Positions 46,690 to 58,726 of a stretch of DNA of 64,000 nucleotides are shown here, piece after piece. The DNA lies in the NCBI RefSeq assembly GCF_002288925.2, contig NW_022098045.1, forward strand, positions 253,349-317,348. Reading direction: 5' to 3'. The notes beneath the pieces were generated by a model. That model worked only from the letters and a program-made list of their open reading frames with translations, was not told where the DNA came from and searched no databases. The translations under genes were made by a program, and so were the position numbers. Source of the stretch: Delphinapterus leucas. Taxonomy: Eukaryota; Chordata; Mammalia; Artiodactyla; Monodontidae. Numbering within the stretch: position 1 is the stretch's first letter; each line of letters begins with the position of its first letter.

Positions 46690-47095
46690 CACTTTATCAT
46701 TTTACATTCTCCCACTTTGGCTGGGCACCTACAAGTCCCCCAGCTTCAGTGTACGCTCTCCTAGCACACGCACTCCCACCACTCTGTCCACACTGGCCTT
46801 TTCACTGACTGCATGAGCTGACCTCAGCCTCCTCTCCTGCGTTGTTCCTGTGACATCCCACCCGGAGCATTTACTTCCCTTCTCCCTACCCCTGTGCCCC
46901 CTACATCCCCATTTAGTCTCGATGAGAGCTCTGTGAAGCGCTCCCTGACAGCTTTGGCCCAGTTCATTTCTCCATTCATTCAAATCCTGCAGAACTTGGA
47001 GCCTAAGGCTTTTTACTTGTTCTCTAATTCTTGTGTGTTTACATTCCTAGTTAAAGTGTAAAATCCTTGAGAGCAGAGATTGTCTTAAACTTCTT
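46690..47095 (-). repeat. L2-like fragment, minus strand
   Basis: The CT-rich run with GTCCACACTGGCCTTTTCACTG, GAAGCGCTCCCTGACAGC and AAATCCTTGAGAGCAGAGATT is typical of the reverse complement of L2. Confidence 0.6.
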
Positions 47096-47709
47096 GGTAT
47101 TCGTATCAGACTTCGGACAGTATTGTCCTCCGTAGATTTGGTCACACCAGACAAAAAACTAAGGCAGTTTTCTCTCTCCAGTGATGCCCAATAGTTTCTT
47201 CTTCAGCGCTTTACTTTGAATGAGTAAATTATCCTGAGTTTCATCTCATTTCCTATAGTCAAACTGTCTTTTTATTCCATCTTTGATTCTACTTTTAATA
47301 TAATTAGTTACATGTATTTTGATGAAAAGGCAGATCAGTATTGTCTAGTTGATTGACAGTTCATAGACAAGAAAAAAAAGAGGACAGTGTTGATTCATTC
47401 AGTGAGTACTGATGTTAGCTGACATTATCATTATTATTATTATTTACCAGGCACTAGATAGGTTTAAGGTTGTGATTCCTTTAATAGACTACATACTAAA
47501 GAAAAATGCTGCGTATAGGCCAACAAATCTGTGCCGTTCTTAGAAACTTCTTCCCTATGACTTAGCCCTGGCAAAATTCTATTTCTTTGATACAAGGTAC
47601 TACTGCAAGAATCAAGCCTACTATAAGAGTCAGCCTCCTCCTTTTCATTTCTTTTTGCTGGAATTTTTGTGAATGATTGTCATAGGTGAAATCAAAAAGG
47701 GAAACCCCC

Positions 47710-48310
47710 AGAAGATGTGTGAATTTTTTTTATTATAGTATAGTTGAATTACAGTGTTGTATTAATTACTGCTGTACAGCGAAGTGACTCACTTATACAC
47801 TTATATACATTCTTTTTCATATTCTTTTCCATTATGGTTAATCACAGTATATTGAACATAATTCCCTGTGCTATACAGTAGGACCTTGTTGTTTATCCAT
47901 TCTATATATACCCATTTGCATCCGCTAATCCCAAACTCCCACTCCATTCCTCCCCACACCCCCTCCCCATTGGCAACCACCAGACTGCTCTCTATGTCCC
48001 TGATTCTGTTTCTGTTTCATAGACAGGTTCATTTGTGTCATACTTTAGATTCCACATATAAGTGACATCATATGGTATTTGGCTTTCTCTCTCTGACTTA
48101 CTTCACTTAGTATGATAATCTCTAGTTACATCCATGTTGCTGCAAATGGCATTATTTTGTTCTTTTTTATGGCTGAATAGTATTCCATTGTATATATGTG
48201 CCACATCTTCTTTATCCATTCATCTGTTGATGGACATTTAGGTTGTTTCCATGTCTTGGCTATCGTAAATAGTGCTGCTATGAACATAGGGGTGCATGTA
48301 AGAAGATGTA
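47710..48310 (-). mobile_element. L1 3' end (ORF2 C-terminus and 3' UTR), minus strand
   Basis: TATAGTTGAATTACAGTGTTG..., CCCTGTGCTATACAGTAGG, then CATTTGCATCCGCTAATCCC, CATTGGCAACCACCAGACTG and GTTTCCATGTCTTGGCTATCG. These are the reverse complement of the last about 590 bp of L1. Left AGAAGATGTGTGAAT and right AGAAGATGTAAAT form an imperfect TSD. Confidence 0.88.
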
Positions 48311-49554
48311 AATTGTGTTACTTTGATGATCTTAGTAGATTACCAGTCAAGTGGTATATGGTAATGTTGGCCAAGAACTTATTTATAGAAAAGTCTTTCT
48401 GGAATATAGCTTAAAAAAAGAAAGTCAGAAGGGGAAGGAAGGGGGAAGGAAAATGGCTTTTACTTGTTAACTTTTTTTGAGTCATTTCATCCTTGTCTTT
48501 TTAATACAATTTTCTAAATCTCTTATCATTTCAGTTATATGAAATGCTAGAATTTTACTGTTTACATAACTTAGAGTTTTTGTAAATGAGTACTTGTAAC
48601 AAGAATGAACATGAGTTATGGAGTATTATCCACATGTAATACCCAGAGCAGCTCAGGGTCTGGGGAGGAGCCTGCAGTCAGAACCGGAGAAAGCTGCTGA
48701 TGTATGTAGGCTCAGATCTTGTCAGGAGACCTTCACTGCTGAGCTGTTTTAATTCTGTTTCTTATCTGTTGTTATGGATGTGTCATAAGAGGTGGCTTTT
48801 TAATAGGAAATGTGTTAACACTGGCTTCCAGCCTCCTGAAAATCTGCTTTTTAAAATAACAAACTCTAGGAGGTCACAGATTTGAACTGTTAGCTTTGGG
48901 GTTTGGTTTTTCTTTTATTTTGTTTTGATTTTGGCAAGATTGAAGGTTTTTCTGGTGAACTGATTTCTTACAGTGATGGTTGGTTTTACAGTCAATGTGT
49001 CTGTAACTCCCGTCCGGTAGAATATGAAATGTCTTATTAGGGTGGAATCGTATCATGCTTACAACATTGATCAATTATCTCACATCTCATCTCATTATAT
49101 GCTATTAATTTGGGTCTAAAAGTTTTGAAACTCACTAGAAAATTATGAAGATTAAATGAAATAATAAAAGCACATGGTTTACTACCTTTAGCTTCTCAAT
49201 AAATATTGAATTCCTATCTGTACTTACTACAAACCTTTTAAACAGATTACGTGAGCTTGCAGTTGCCCAGATTACTCATCTCTCTGAGCATTGGAGTGGC
49301 TGGGACATTACTTGAATTAGGGAAATAATATAATTTGTATGAAATAATACCTCATCAAGATGGCTTACTGGTTCCTTGATATATTTTGTGAGTTGAGACT
49401 TGATGTCCACCGTTCTGAAAAATGGAAGGAACATATCTAAGAAATTTTCTTAGCATCTAGCACTGTATCACATAGACATTCAATGAAGGTTTATTTTAAA
49501 TTAAATAAAAATGTTAAACTTACTTATGGAGGACCATAATAATTTTGATAGCTA

Positions 49555-49894
49555 ACAATTTTTTATTCTTTTAAAAAATTTTTATTTATTTATTTATTTT
49601 TGGCTGTGTTGGGTCTTTGTTGTTGTGCGTGGGCTTTCTCTAGCTGTGGCGAGCAGGGGCTACTCTTCGTCGCAGTGCACAGGCTGCTCATTGCTGTGGC
49701 TTCTCTTATTGCAGAGCATGGGCTGTAGGCTCTTGGGCTCTAGAGCACAGGCTCAGTAGTTGTGGCACACTGGCTTAGTTGCTCTGCGGCATGTGGGATC
49801 TTCCCAGACCAGGGCTTGAACCTGTGTCCCCTGAATTGGCAGGCAGATTCTTAACCACTGCACCACCAGGGAAGTCCCACAATTTTTTATTCTT
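49555..49894 (-). mobile_element. Long CHR-1-type SINE, minus strand
   Basis: The body is 49571-49878 between identical TSDs ACAATTTTTTATTCTT at 49555-49570 and 49879-49894. The left tail is a TTTATTTATTTATTTATTTT run. Confidence 0.95.
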
Positions 49895-50525
49895 AGTACA
49901 TCCCAAGCATTTCTAAATGCTTAACATACATGAACTTGTTTAATCTTCAAAACCCTCTCATTATCTTATGGATGAAGGAAGTAAGGTCTACAGAGTTAAG
50001 AAACTTTCCCAGTGGACTACTACTCAGCAATAAAAAGGAACGAACTATTGATAACCTAGATGGATCCCTCATGAACTATGCTGAGTGAAAAAAAAGCCAA
50101 TTTTAAAAGTTACATACTGTATGATTCCATCCTTGAAATGACAGCACTGCAGAAATGGAAAACAGATTAGTAGTTGCTATGGGTTATAAGGGGGTAGGAG
50201 ACAGGAGGGAAGTGCTTGTGGGCTGTAAAAGGTCAAAGTGAGGGATCCTTGTGATACAGTTCAGCGTCATATCCTGGTTGTGATAAGTTACTCTAGTTTT
50301 TCAAGATGTTACCTTTGGGGGAACTAGGGGGTACACAATATCTCTCTATTTCTTACAACTGTATGTGAATCTATAATTGTCTCAAAATAATAAGTGCAAA
50401 AAAAAAATGGAAGAAAAGAGAAAAGGAACTTGCCTAGGGTTACACAGCCAGGGGTAGAGTTCAAGTAGAGTTCAAAGTCCAACAGGCTAGCTGCAGAGCT
50501 TGTGCTGTTAACCATTATACCAAAG
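49895..50525 (+). repeat. MIR interrupted by an old L1 3' end
   Basis: MIR sequence (AATGCTTAACATACATG, CTTATGGATGAAGGAAGTAAGG) runs to about 49995. An L1M-type 3' end then occupies about 50000-50410 (TACTCAGCAATAAAAAGG, TAGATGGATCCCTCATG, TCTATAATTGTCTC plus poly-A). MIR resumes at about 50424 (GGAACTTGCCTAGGGTTAC, TGCTGTTAACCATTATACC). Confidence 0.75.
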
Positions 50526-51049
50526 TTCAAACCTAGTTGGCTCTCAAAAATACTTTTTCATCAAAATTCCATACACACAACATTTATTTCTAAATATCTA
50601 GAACAAAAGTTTCATGAAACCACGTATAACCTTACACTGTAGGACATACTAAATCGATTTTTATACCCCACTAAGGGGTTGTGACCTTTAATTTGAAAGA
50701 TAGTCCAGTATCCCATAGTGCCTCTCTGGTGTATATCGATTTCAGCTCTAGCTACCAAGATATAAGCAAAAGAGCTCTTCCAGCAATGCCAGTATGTTGT
50801 GTTCTGTTCCTAGCCTATAATTGTTGGTACCCTTTAAAGGCCAGTTACCTTGCATCCTTCTATTTCTCTTTAAACCATCTCCTCTGGTGGAAACATCTTA
50901 TTTCTAATCATTGGTACTATTATCCCTTGGCTAGTGATTATCCCAATCCAAACTTTAGTTTGTATTTACAACTATGTGATGAAAATTATGTTTCAAATGC
51001 TTCTACATCATTGTATCCTTTATTATATCCAAAGCCAAGCTGATTTTAC

Positions 51050-51570
51050 CCCTTACTTCCAAAACAGTTATTCAGTTTTTTTCATTTCCATTTTCAGCAC
51101 AGTATTCGAGGTTCACAGGGCAAAAACTTTAGGTTATTCTCGACTCCTCTGTATCCCTAGCAGGTCCAGTTCTTCAAGTGAAGCCATTTTGATCCTCTCC
51201 CCCAACTTCTTCAGATTCACTTTGCATAATCCTTTCAGACTAATCATCCTGAAACAAAGTTCTAATCATGTGACTTCCCTGCTCAAAACCTACATTGGTT
51301 CCCATTGCCTGCTTCCTGGATATGCAGGTCTAGTTTTAGAGACCTGTCATTTGACTTTACCTTTCCTGTTTTCCAGTTCTCCCCAGGAAGAACTCCCCAC
51401 ACCATTCTTATTTCCTTCACCTCACTTCACATACCCATTCTCCCCATTTGGAATACTTTCTTCCATGTTTTCTGTGAATTTCATATTTAGGGTCTGCCTC
51501 AAATCCTATACTGGAATTTATCATGCTTTTAACTATATTACTTTTGGTGTTGTCTCATTTGGAGCACAAG
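51050..51570 (-). repeat. L2 fragment, minus strand
   Basis: AATCATGTGACTTCCCTGC, CTCAAAACCTACATTGG, TTCTCCCCATTTGGAATAC and TGCCTCAAATCCTATAC match the reverse complement of L2 in order. Confidence 0.65.
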
Positions 51571-52508
51571 TGTACAATATTCCAAGGAGTTAAGTTAAGG
51601 GTAGAGATTATTCCTGTATTTTGTCAAGGTTGGGGTTTACTCTACTTACAAACTAAAAAATTAGCCTATTTCTTGGATACTGGCGAAGGACGGGACAAAA
51701 GACTTTATTTCTCATGACACTGCAAGCAGTCTGAGCATCAACACATTTGTGTCAGTTCCTCTTGCACCAGAGTTGCACCTGGGAGACACTGTATCGCTTA
51801 GAAAAATGCTACACATGTTGTGGTTCAGTGTTGCAGCTGAGGAACACAGTTTGGGGAACCGTTGTTTTTATAGGAAGCAGTAGGAAAGCCTCCTCTCTTA
51901 AGATGATCAGTTGCATAAAGAACCCTGAGAAATGGCCTGGGTAAAAGAGCATTGAGAGCCTTGCAGTCTTGATACAACCCATAAAGACATGTAGTAGCAC
52001 AAGAAGTCCATGGAGGATTCTCTGTCTCAGTATCTTACAGGTTAGATATAAAGAAATTTGTAATTTTCCCAATATCACCCAGGGAATATGAGAGAGACAG
52101 CTCTAACTCTTCTAGATCAGAGATCTAACTATGCTAGATCACCGTGTTGCCCCCTAATATTTAACTTATTTCTATGGAGTAAATTGAGCAGAGTAAGGAA
52201 TTCCTGAATTTGTACTTATCACCTAAGTTTCTTATGTTGCATCAAAGCAGAGAAGACTGACTATTGTCCCAACTTCTAGATGTTCCCAGAAATCTTCTGG
52301 GTATTCTTCTGTGGTGCAGAATTCTTCAGGTAAAGGTACTTGAAGATGTTTGGGAAACTTTCTCAAACTAAAATTGATTGTATTATGATATGGGAGGGCA
52401 GTGAAGAAGAAGAAAGTGTGGTTTCTTAGGAACTCTTGGGCAAGCTGGAATTAGAAACGGACATTTTTTAAAGATTAGAGAAATGGATACGTAAAAGAAA
52501 AGTGTTTT

Positions 52509-53390
52509 CCTCTATTGCTCACAACATTTCTGACACTAAATGTGTGGGGAGGTTTTCCCACACCCACCAGTTCTCCAACACCGGTTCAATTCTGACACTG
52601 TCTACTTGGGGTTAACACAGACTCCACAAGATGCCCCCTCACTTTAGATGCCAATCACAAGTCTAGGTTGTCACCTGTCCTTCTGACCAACCAGCTATAA
52701 ATCAGAGGTTTCTATGACCCCTCCTTAAGTTTTATAATTTGGTAGACTGGCTCACACAGCTCAAGGAAAGAGTTTACTTGCTAAAGCACAGGTGTATTAT
52801 AAAGGAACACAACTCAAGAACAGCCAGATGGAAGAGAAGCATAGGGCAAAGTATGTAGGAAGGAGCATGAAACTTCCATACTCTCTCTGGGCACATCACC
52901 CTCCCAGCAGCTCGATGTGTTCACTAACCACAAGCTCTCTGAACACTTTCCTTGAGGATTTTTATGCAGGCCTCATTATGTAGGCATCATTGAGTAAATC
53001 GTGGTCTTTGATGTTTGAGCTCTTTGTCCTGCCTGTCTCCCCTCCCTGGGTTTGGAGGTGGGGGAGGGAATGGCTGAAAGTTCCAACCCTCTTATCACAC
53101 CACTGGTTCCCCCTGGCAACCAGCCCTCCCATCCTTAGGGGCTTTCTAAAATTCACCTCATTAGCATAAAGTCTGTGTTTGAAAGGGACTTGTTATAAAT
53201 AACAAAGATGCTCCTTTTATAATACTTTTAACTCTGGAGCTTTTTCAGAACTAGAAACAAGAACCAAATATAACAAAAGATGCCCCTATGACTCTTATCA
53301 CTTGGGAAATTACTAGGGTTTTAGGAGCTCTGTGTTAGGAAGTGAGGGCTTAGATAAGTAGAGAAATTGATTGATTTCTTATTGTTCCAC
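52509..53390 (+). repeat. LTR-like interspersed repeat, copy 2
   Basis: This is the same family and orientation as 40437-41269: CTAAATGTGTGGGGAGG, GACACTGTCTACTTGGGG, CAGCTATAAATCAGAGG, CTCACACAGCTCAAGG, GCACATCACCCTCCCAG, GTGTTCACTAACC and AAAGATGCTCCTTTTA. The two copies differ substantially, so they are old paralogous insertions, not a recent duplication. Confidence 0.6.
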
Positions 53391-53534
53391 AATACCTGAT
53401 GAAGAATAAGTAAGAGTACATAGACAATGGTTTTGGAATTTAAATAACCAAATAAGCTTGTTCATTTCAACGCTAATGCCAATCAAAAGGGGAATATTGG
53501 TTATGTTCAGGGAAGAAAGCAGTACTAGACTCTC

Positions 53535-53717
53535 GGGCCTCTCACTGTTGTGGCCTCTCCCGTTGCGGAGCACAGGCTCCGGACACGCAGGCTCAGCGGC
53601 CATGGCTCACGGGCCCAGCCGCTCCACGGCATGTGGGATCTTCCTGGACCGGGACATGAACCCGTGTCCCCTGCATCAGCAGGCGGACTCTCAAACCACT
53701 GCGCCACCAGGGAAGCC
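53535..53717 (-). mobile_element. CHR-2-type SINE lacking its 3' tail, minus strand
   Basis: The body reads GGGCCTCTCACTGTTGTGGCC ... CACCAGGGAAGCCC. Other minus copies begin with poly-T and GCGGTACGC, and both are absent here. CTCTC borders the element on both sides, too short to be a confident TSD. Confidence 0.92.
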
Positions 53718-53840
53718 CCTCTCTTTTTTATTTTTAATTGTGAGATTTTTCAAGTAGAGAGTACTTTTTCTAAAGTACAGAGAGTAGCATAAGAAACCCT
53801 AACGTTTCCATCACCCAACTTCAATAATTATAAATATGTA

Positions 53841-54210
53841 TTTTTTTAGTTTATATTTTTGGCTGCATTGGGTCTTTGTTGCTGCTCTCAGGCTTTCTCT
53901 AGTTGCGGTGAGCGGGGGCTACTTTTTGTTGTGGTGCAGGGGCTTCTCATTGCGGTGGCTTCTCTTGTTGCGGAGCACGGGCGCTAGGCGCACGGGCTGC
54001 AGTAGTTGTGGTGCGCAGGCTCAGTAGTTGTGGCCTGCGGGCTCTAGAGCGTAGGCTCAGTAGTTGTGGTGCACGGGCTTAGCTGCTCCGCGGCATGTGG
54101 GATCTTCCTGGACCAGGGCTTGAACCTGTGTACCCTGCATTGGCAGGCAGATTCTTCTCCACTATTGCTCACAACCCACCAGTTCAATTCTGTGCCACCA
54201 GGGAAGTCCC
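53841..54210 (-). mobile_element. Long CHR-1-type SINE with a foreign patch near its 5' end, minus strand
   Basis: T-rich start, GGCTGCATTGGGTCTTTG, internal repeats GTAGTTGTGGTGC and right end GTGCCACCAGGGAAGTCCC. Where other copies read TTAACCACTGCGCCACC, this copy has about 35 foreign bases (54157-54191). Those bases resemble parts of 52512-52594. Confidence 0.9.
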
Positions 54211-55480
54211 GCCATTTGTATTTCTTTGGAGAAATGTCTATTGAAATCCTTTGCTCATTCTTTTTTACTGGGTAATAGTAAGTCCCCTACCTACAAACGA
54301 GTTCCGTTCTGAGAGCGTGCTTGTAAGTACAATTTGTTCATTAAGTCCAACAAAGTTAGCCTAGGTGTCCAACTAACACAGTCAGATATATAGTACTGTA
54401 CTGTAATAGGCTTATAATACTTTTCTCACATTAATACATAAAAAAAAACGCAGAAAATAAAGAAAACATTTTTAATCTTACAGTACAGTAATCTTACAGA
54501 CGTCTGAGCTAACTTACATGATTGGACATGGGAACGCACGTTTGCATCTTTGAAAGTTCTCAACTTGAAGGTTCATATGTAGGGGACTTACTGTATTTGT
54601 CTTTCATTGTTGAATTATAAGAGTTCTCTACATATTCTGGATACTGGATCTGATTTATATTTTTTCCTCCCATTCTATGGGCTGTCTTTTCTTTTCCTTA
54701 ATGATGTCCTTTAAAGTGCAAATGTTTTTAATTTTAGTGAAGTCCAGTTTATTTTTTCTGTTGTTTTTGCTTTTGGTGTCATCTAAGAAACCATTTGGTC
54801 ATATTGTATAATCCTTTTTGTATGTTGCTAGAGTTGGTTTTGCAAGTATTTTGTTGAGGGCTTTGCATCTATATTAATAAGAGATACTGATCTGTAGTTT
54901 TCTTATGATGTCTTTGTCTGATTTTGGTCTCAGGTAACGTTGGTCTCATAGAATGTGTTGGGAAGTGTTTCCTCTTCCTCTGTTTTTTGGAATTGTGAAG
55001 AACTGGTAGTAATTCTTTAAATGTTTGGTAAACTTCAGTAGTGAAGCCATCTGGTTTTGGCCTCTTTATGGGGTGTGTTTTTTATTATGAATTTAATATC
55101 TTTACTTATTATAGTTCTATTCAGATTTTCTGTTTCTTCTTGAGTCAGTTTAGGTAGTTTATCTTTCTTAGAAATTGTCCTTAGAAATTGTTTCATCTAG
55201 GTTGCCTAATATGTTGGCATACAGTTGCCCATAGTATTCCCTTATAATCCTTTTTGTTTCTGTAAGGTCAATAGTGATGTCTCGTCTTCGTTTCTGATTT
55301 TAGTAATTTGAGTCTTTTCTCTTTTTCTCTTCGTCAGTATAGCTAAATATTTGTCAATGTTGTTGATCTTTTCAGAGAACCAACTTTGGGTTTCACTGGT
55401 TTCTCTCAATAGTGTTATTTGCTGTTGATTTCTGCTGCGATCTTTATTATTCCTTTCTCCTGGGGGCTTTCTACTGATAA
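54211..55480 (-). mobile_element. Old L1 ORF2 region, minus strand, carrying a MITE
   Basis: TTCTTTGGAGAAATGTCTATTG, AGTTCTCTACATATTCTGG, GTTGAGGGCTTTGCATC, GAAGCCATCTGGTTTTGGCC and CAGAGAACCAACTTTGGG are the reverse complement of L1 ORF2, including the reverse-transcriptase region. The DNA transposon at 54276-54593 splits it. Confidence 0.88.
54276..54593. mobile_element. TIR DNA transposon (mariner/pogo-type MITE) inside L1
   Basis: The ends are inverted: GTAAGTCCCCTACCTACAAAC (54278-54298) and GTTCATATGTAGGGGACTTAC (54571-54591), perfect over the outer 13 bp. The right end reads ACTTACTG followed by TA, as for a TA-target element with CAGT ends. The left junction is degraded (TAATAG). There is no coding capacity. 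Length is about 318 bp. Confidence 0.75.
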
Positions 55481-55556
55481 ATGTATTTATTGGTTGGCCT
55501 TGAGGAAGCCATCTGTGAAATCATGGAATTATGACATTCTAGAGCTAGAAGAGCTA

Positions 55557-55705
55557 GGTCAGTGCTTCACTAACTTTAATGCACATAAAAATTGCTTTAG
55601 GTTCTGTCCAGAATCTGATTCAGTAGTACCATTGGAGCCCAAGTTTTCCCATTTCTAAAAGCTTCCAGGTGATGCCAATGTTGATGTTCCAGGACCACAC
55701 TTGGA
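55557..55705 (+). repeat. hAT-Charlie-like fragment (MER20/MER58 type)
   Basis: CAGTGCTTCACTAACTTTAATG, GAATCTGATTCAGTAG and GCTTCCAGGTGATGCCAATG follow the common non-autonomous hAT consensus. The 21053-21136 piece is from the same or a related family. A small MIR core (GATGAGGAAATTGAGGCCCC) lies at about 55890-55980. Confidence 0.6.
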
Positions 55706-57154
55706 GCGGCAAGGATCTAGTTCATTTGGTATCAGAGTGGTTGGTGGGGTTTTCCAAGCCATGTTGTTTCACCCCATTCCAGGCATAGTAATCTGCCCCC
55801 TGCTTGAGAATTAGTGCTGCAATTAGTCATTATGATTGGTGCGGGTGTGTGATGTCTTTATAAAAAAAATTACTGAATAAGTACGTTTACAGATGAGGAA
55901 ATTGAGGCCCCAAAGAAGTAAGATTCCTTGCCTGGCATCATATAATAAGCTAATTAGCACAGATGATTCATATCAAACAGATTGAGTAGTGGGTGGATAT
56001 AATCTTTCTGATGATAAGGCTTAATTTTAGCAAAGTATATCTTTGATTATGCTATTACTAAGGAAAGGTAGCAATCAGGATAAATAAATTAGTGATTAAA
56101 TTTTCTTGATTAACTCCTTTAACAGATTTCAACCCAGAGAAAATATTGTTTAAGTGAATTTCCTCTTCATTATTCTTGACTAGAAGCTTATGTGATATCT
56201 GAAATGACATTAAGGAGAATAGATAAATACAGATATAGATACATATATAGATAATCTAAGGGTCGGGTCTTAAGACTTTATTATTTTTAAATGAGGATTG
56301 AGTAAAGGTTCATAATTATTTTGTACAAATAAGTGTCATCAGACTAGTTAAATGGTGTTTTATTAAAGATCTTTTTAGTACTTTCAGTGATTTCTTTCTC
56401 TATCACAGACAACTCATTTTATGCTTAATTTTATACTCTAAGAACTATTACAGCAAAAGTTCAAAGTAGATTTATTTAGGAATCATTGGTCTTCAGTCAT
56501 TCTGAACATCAAGTAAGCTTTCCTTTCAATATCTTTCTGTTAGTTGGTCATTTTAAATCTCATATTAATGCTTTTAGGTATCACTGGGAAATTTCTGTAG
56601 GACAACTGTTTTGTTTCACATTAAGATAAAAGTAACTGTTGTGCTACCTATGAATTATTCCCACTTTACCAAGAATTGGGTATGATGTAACATACTTAAT
56701 ATTAACATAATGTTAAAGATAACTTACTTTTCCTTCAATTATTCATAAAACATTTCAGTATTTCTCGGTATGAACCTTAGTCACTGCACTATAAGGAGAT
56801 AAAATAGGGTCTTGGTTAGATGATTGGTTTGCAGAACAGTGTGACTCACTGTCGCTCTTAGCTGTGTGACTTTGGGTCCATTTTTGTCATCACTATTGAC
56901 TAGATGAACCACATGACTCTGTAAAGTTTGTTAGAATTTCCTCATATGGAAATTAGCAGCCTTGAAGAGGTGTAATGAAGACCCATACGCTCTTAAAAGG
57001 ACTTTGAAAACCAATATGGTTTATTATAACTACAGTCATTTCTACAGGGTTTCTTTAGTCCGCTGCTCCTACTATGTTTCCCACCAAGGTGATTTGTACC
57101 ACCGTCCAAATGTAGAAACAATCAAATAATCACCAAAACTAGAAACACAGAAGT

Positions 57155-57790
57155 TGCTCTCCATTCTATTTCCTTCTTCCCTCAATCCAGCTGGTGATCA
57201 AATCCTGAAATCCTAACATTCTACCCCTAGAACATCTCTCAGAGCTAACTCCGTCTTCTCCACAAGCACACACTGCTCCAATTCCATCCCATATTATAAT
57301 TTTCCTCCTCAGTTTCTGTGGTAAACCCTTACTTGCTCCCCAGCTTTGAGATTTTTTTCCTTTTCGATCCATCTTCCACAAGATTGCTAGAATGGCTTCT
57401 CTAAAATTCAAATCAGTGACATTACGCCTCACATCAAAATCTTTACTGACTTTAAGGTAAAATCCATATTCTTTAAACAAGGTCCTTAGCAATCTCTTCC
57501 TTACCTATTTCCCTCGTCTTATCTCACAACCCTTACTCACATGTATCATAAACTTACGGCATTTTCTTGGTTTTCCTTAGTATGCCGTGTTCTTTCATAT
57601 TTCTGTTCCTTTACCCAAGCTGTCCTTCCATCCTACTCCCTTCACAGCTCTACTCCTAACCCTTCCTGGCCTGACTAATTTCTCTTTGTCCTTTACGATT
57701 GAACTCAAAAGTCTCGTCCTCTGTATTTGGCACCTAGTGATTTCTATATATTAATTTTGTATTCTGCTACCTCTGTGAATTATTATGTTT
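57155..57790 (-). repeat. L2 fragment, minus strand
   Basis: AGATTGCTAGAATGGCTTC, TTAAGGTAAAATCCATATTC, CCTTTACCCAAGCTGTCC and TTGAACTCAAAAGTCTCG follow reverse-complement L2 order over about 600 bp. A separate plus-strand L2 3' end (AATATTTATTGAAAAAAATG) is at about 58250-58390. Confidence 0.7.
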
Positions 57791-58726
57791 TTGTAAAAAT
57801 TTTAGTTTACTTTGATTTTTTCTGGGTGTAAAATTAGATTGTATGAGAGCAGTAATATATGATCCACACTTTTACAGTTTATATGTGTCCAATTTCTTTA
57901 TCTTCTCTAATTGCATTGGTTTTCCACCCTCAGTATAATGTTAAGTAATAGCCATGGGTAATGGACACTTCTTAAACTTTCCCTCAGAATACATCCAATG
58001 GCAGAGGAAATTGTATCGGACTCGCAGCTTGCCTGAAATCCTACATTACTTTCATATCTACTATCTTAGCCTTAAAAATATATATAAAATTTACATTTGA
58101 TTCCATAGAATGCATATATATGGCTTAACATAAAAACATTTTAATTTATTTGTCCTGAAATAAAATTAATCTTTGTTGAAGATGATAATGTTTATCCTGA
58201 AGTTTCAAGTATTCTCTGTAAGCTGCCCTGTTTTGTTCTCTAGACATCTGAATAACCCAATTTTGATAAATAATAAGCACTTGGATGTCGAGGACTAGGT
58301 CTTCTATCTCTGGATTCCCAGCATTAAATACAGTATCTAACACCAAGTAGATGTTCAATATTTATTGAAAAAAATGAATGAATGAACAAAAGTTCACTTT
58401 TGGAAAAATAGTGTTAAATGTTAGCATTGTGAATAATTGCAATTTTAATTATTTTTCTCATAGAAAAAGTATGACAGACAACATTGTAAAAGTCCTGTAC
58501 TTTAAAATAATTTTCTGGTCTATATAATAAAACAGAACTTTTTAAAGCTTTTTATAGTTAAAAGTGTAAAATATATAAAAAAGATCACATATTATAAGTA
58601 CTCAGCTCAATGAATTTTCACACTCACCAATTTCACAAAACTAACACCCCATCAAAAGGAGAACTTTACCTGCCCCTCAGAAGTCCCCCCATGCTCTCTT
58701 TTGGTCACTGCAGCCCTTCCCTTTTT

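Noticed and set aside
50681..51593. Overlapping open frames of 120 and 219 codons
   Set aside because: They fall in antisense L2 DNA. Composition is hydrophobic and low complexity, with no domain and no splice context.
57166..57492. 108-codon minus-strand frame
   Set aside because: It lies in antisense L2 DNA. Old L2 can leave chance open frames and no intact reverse-transcriptase motif is present.
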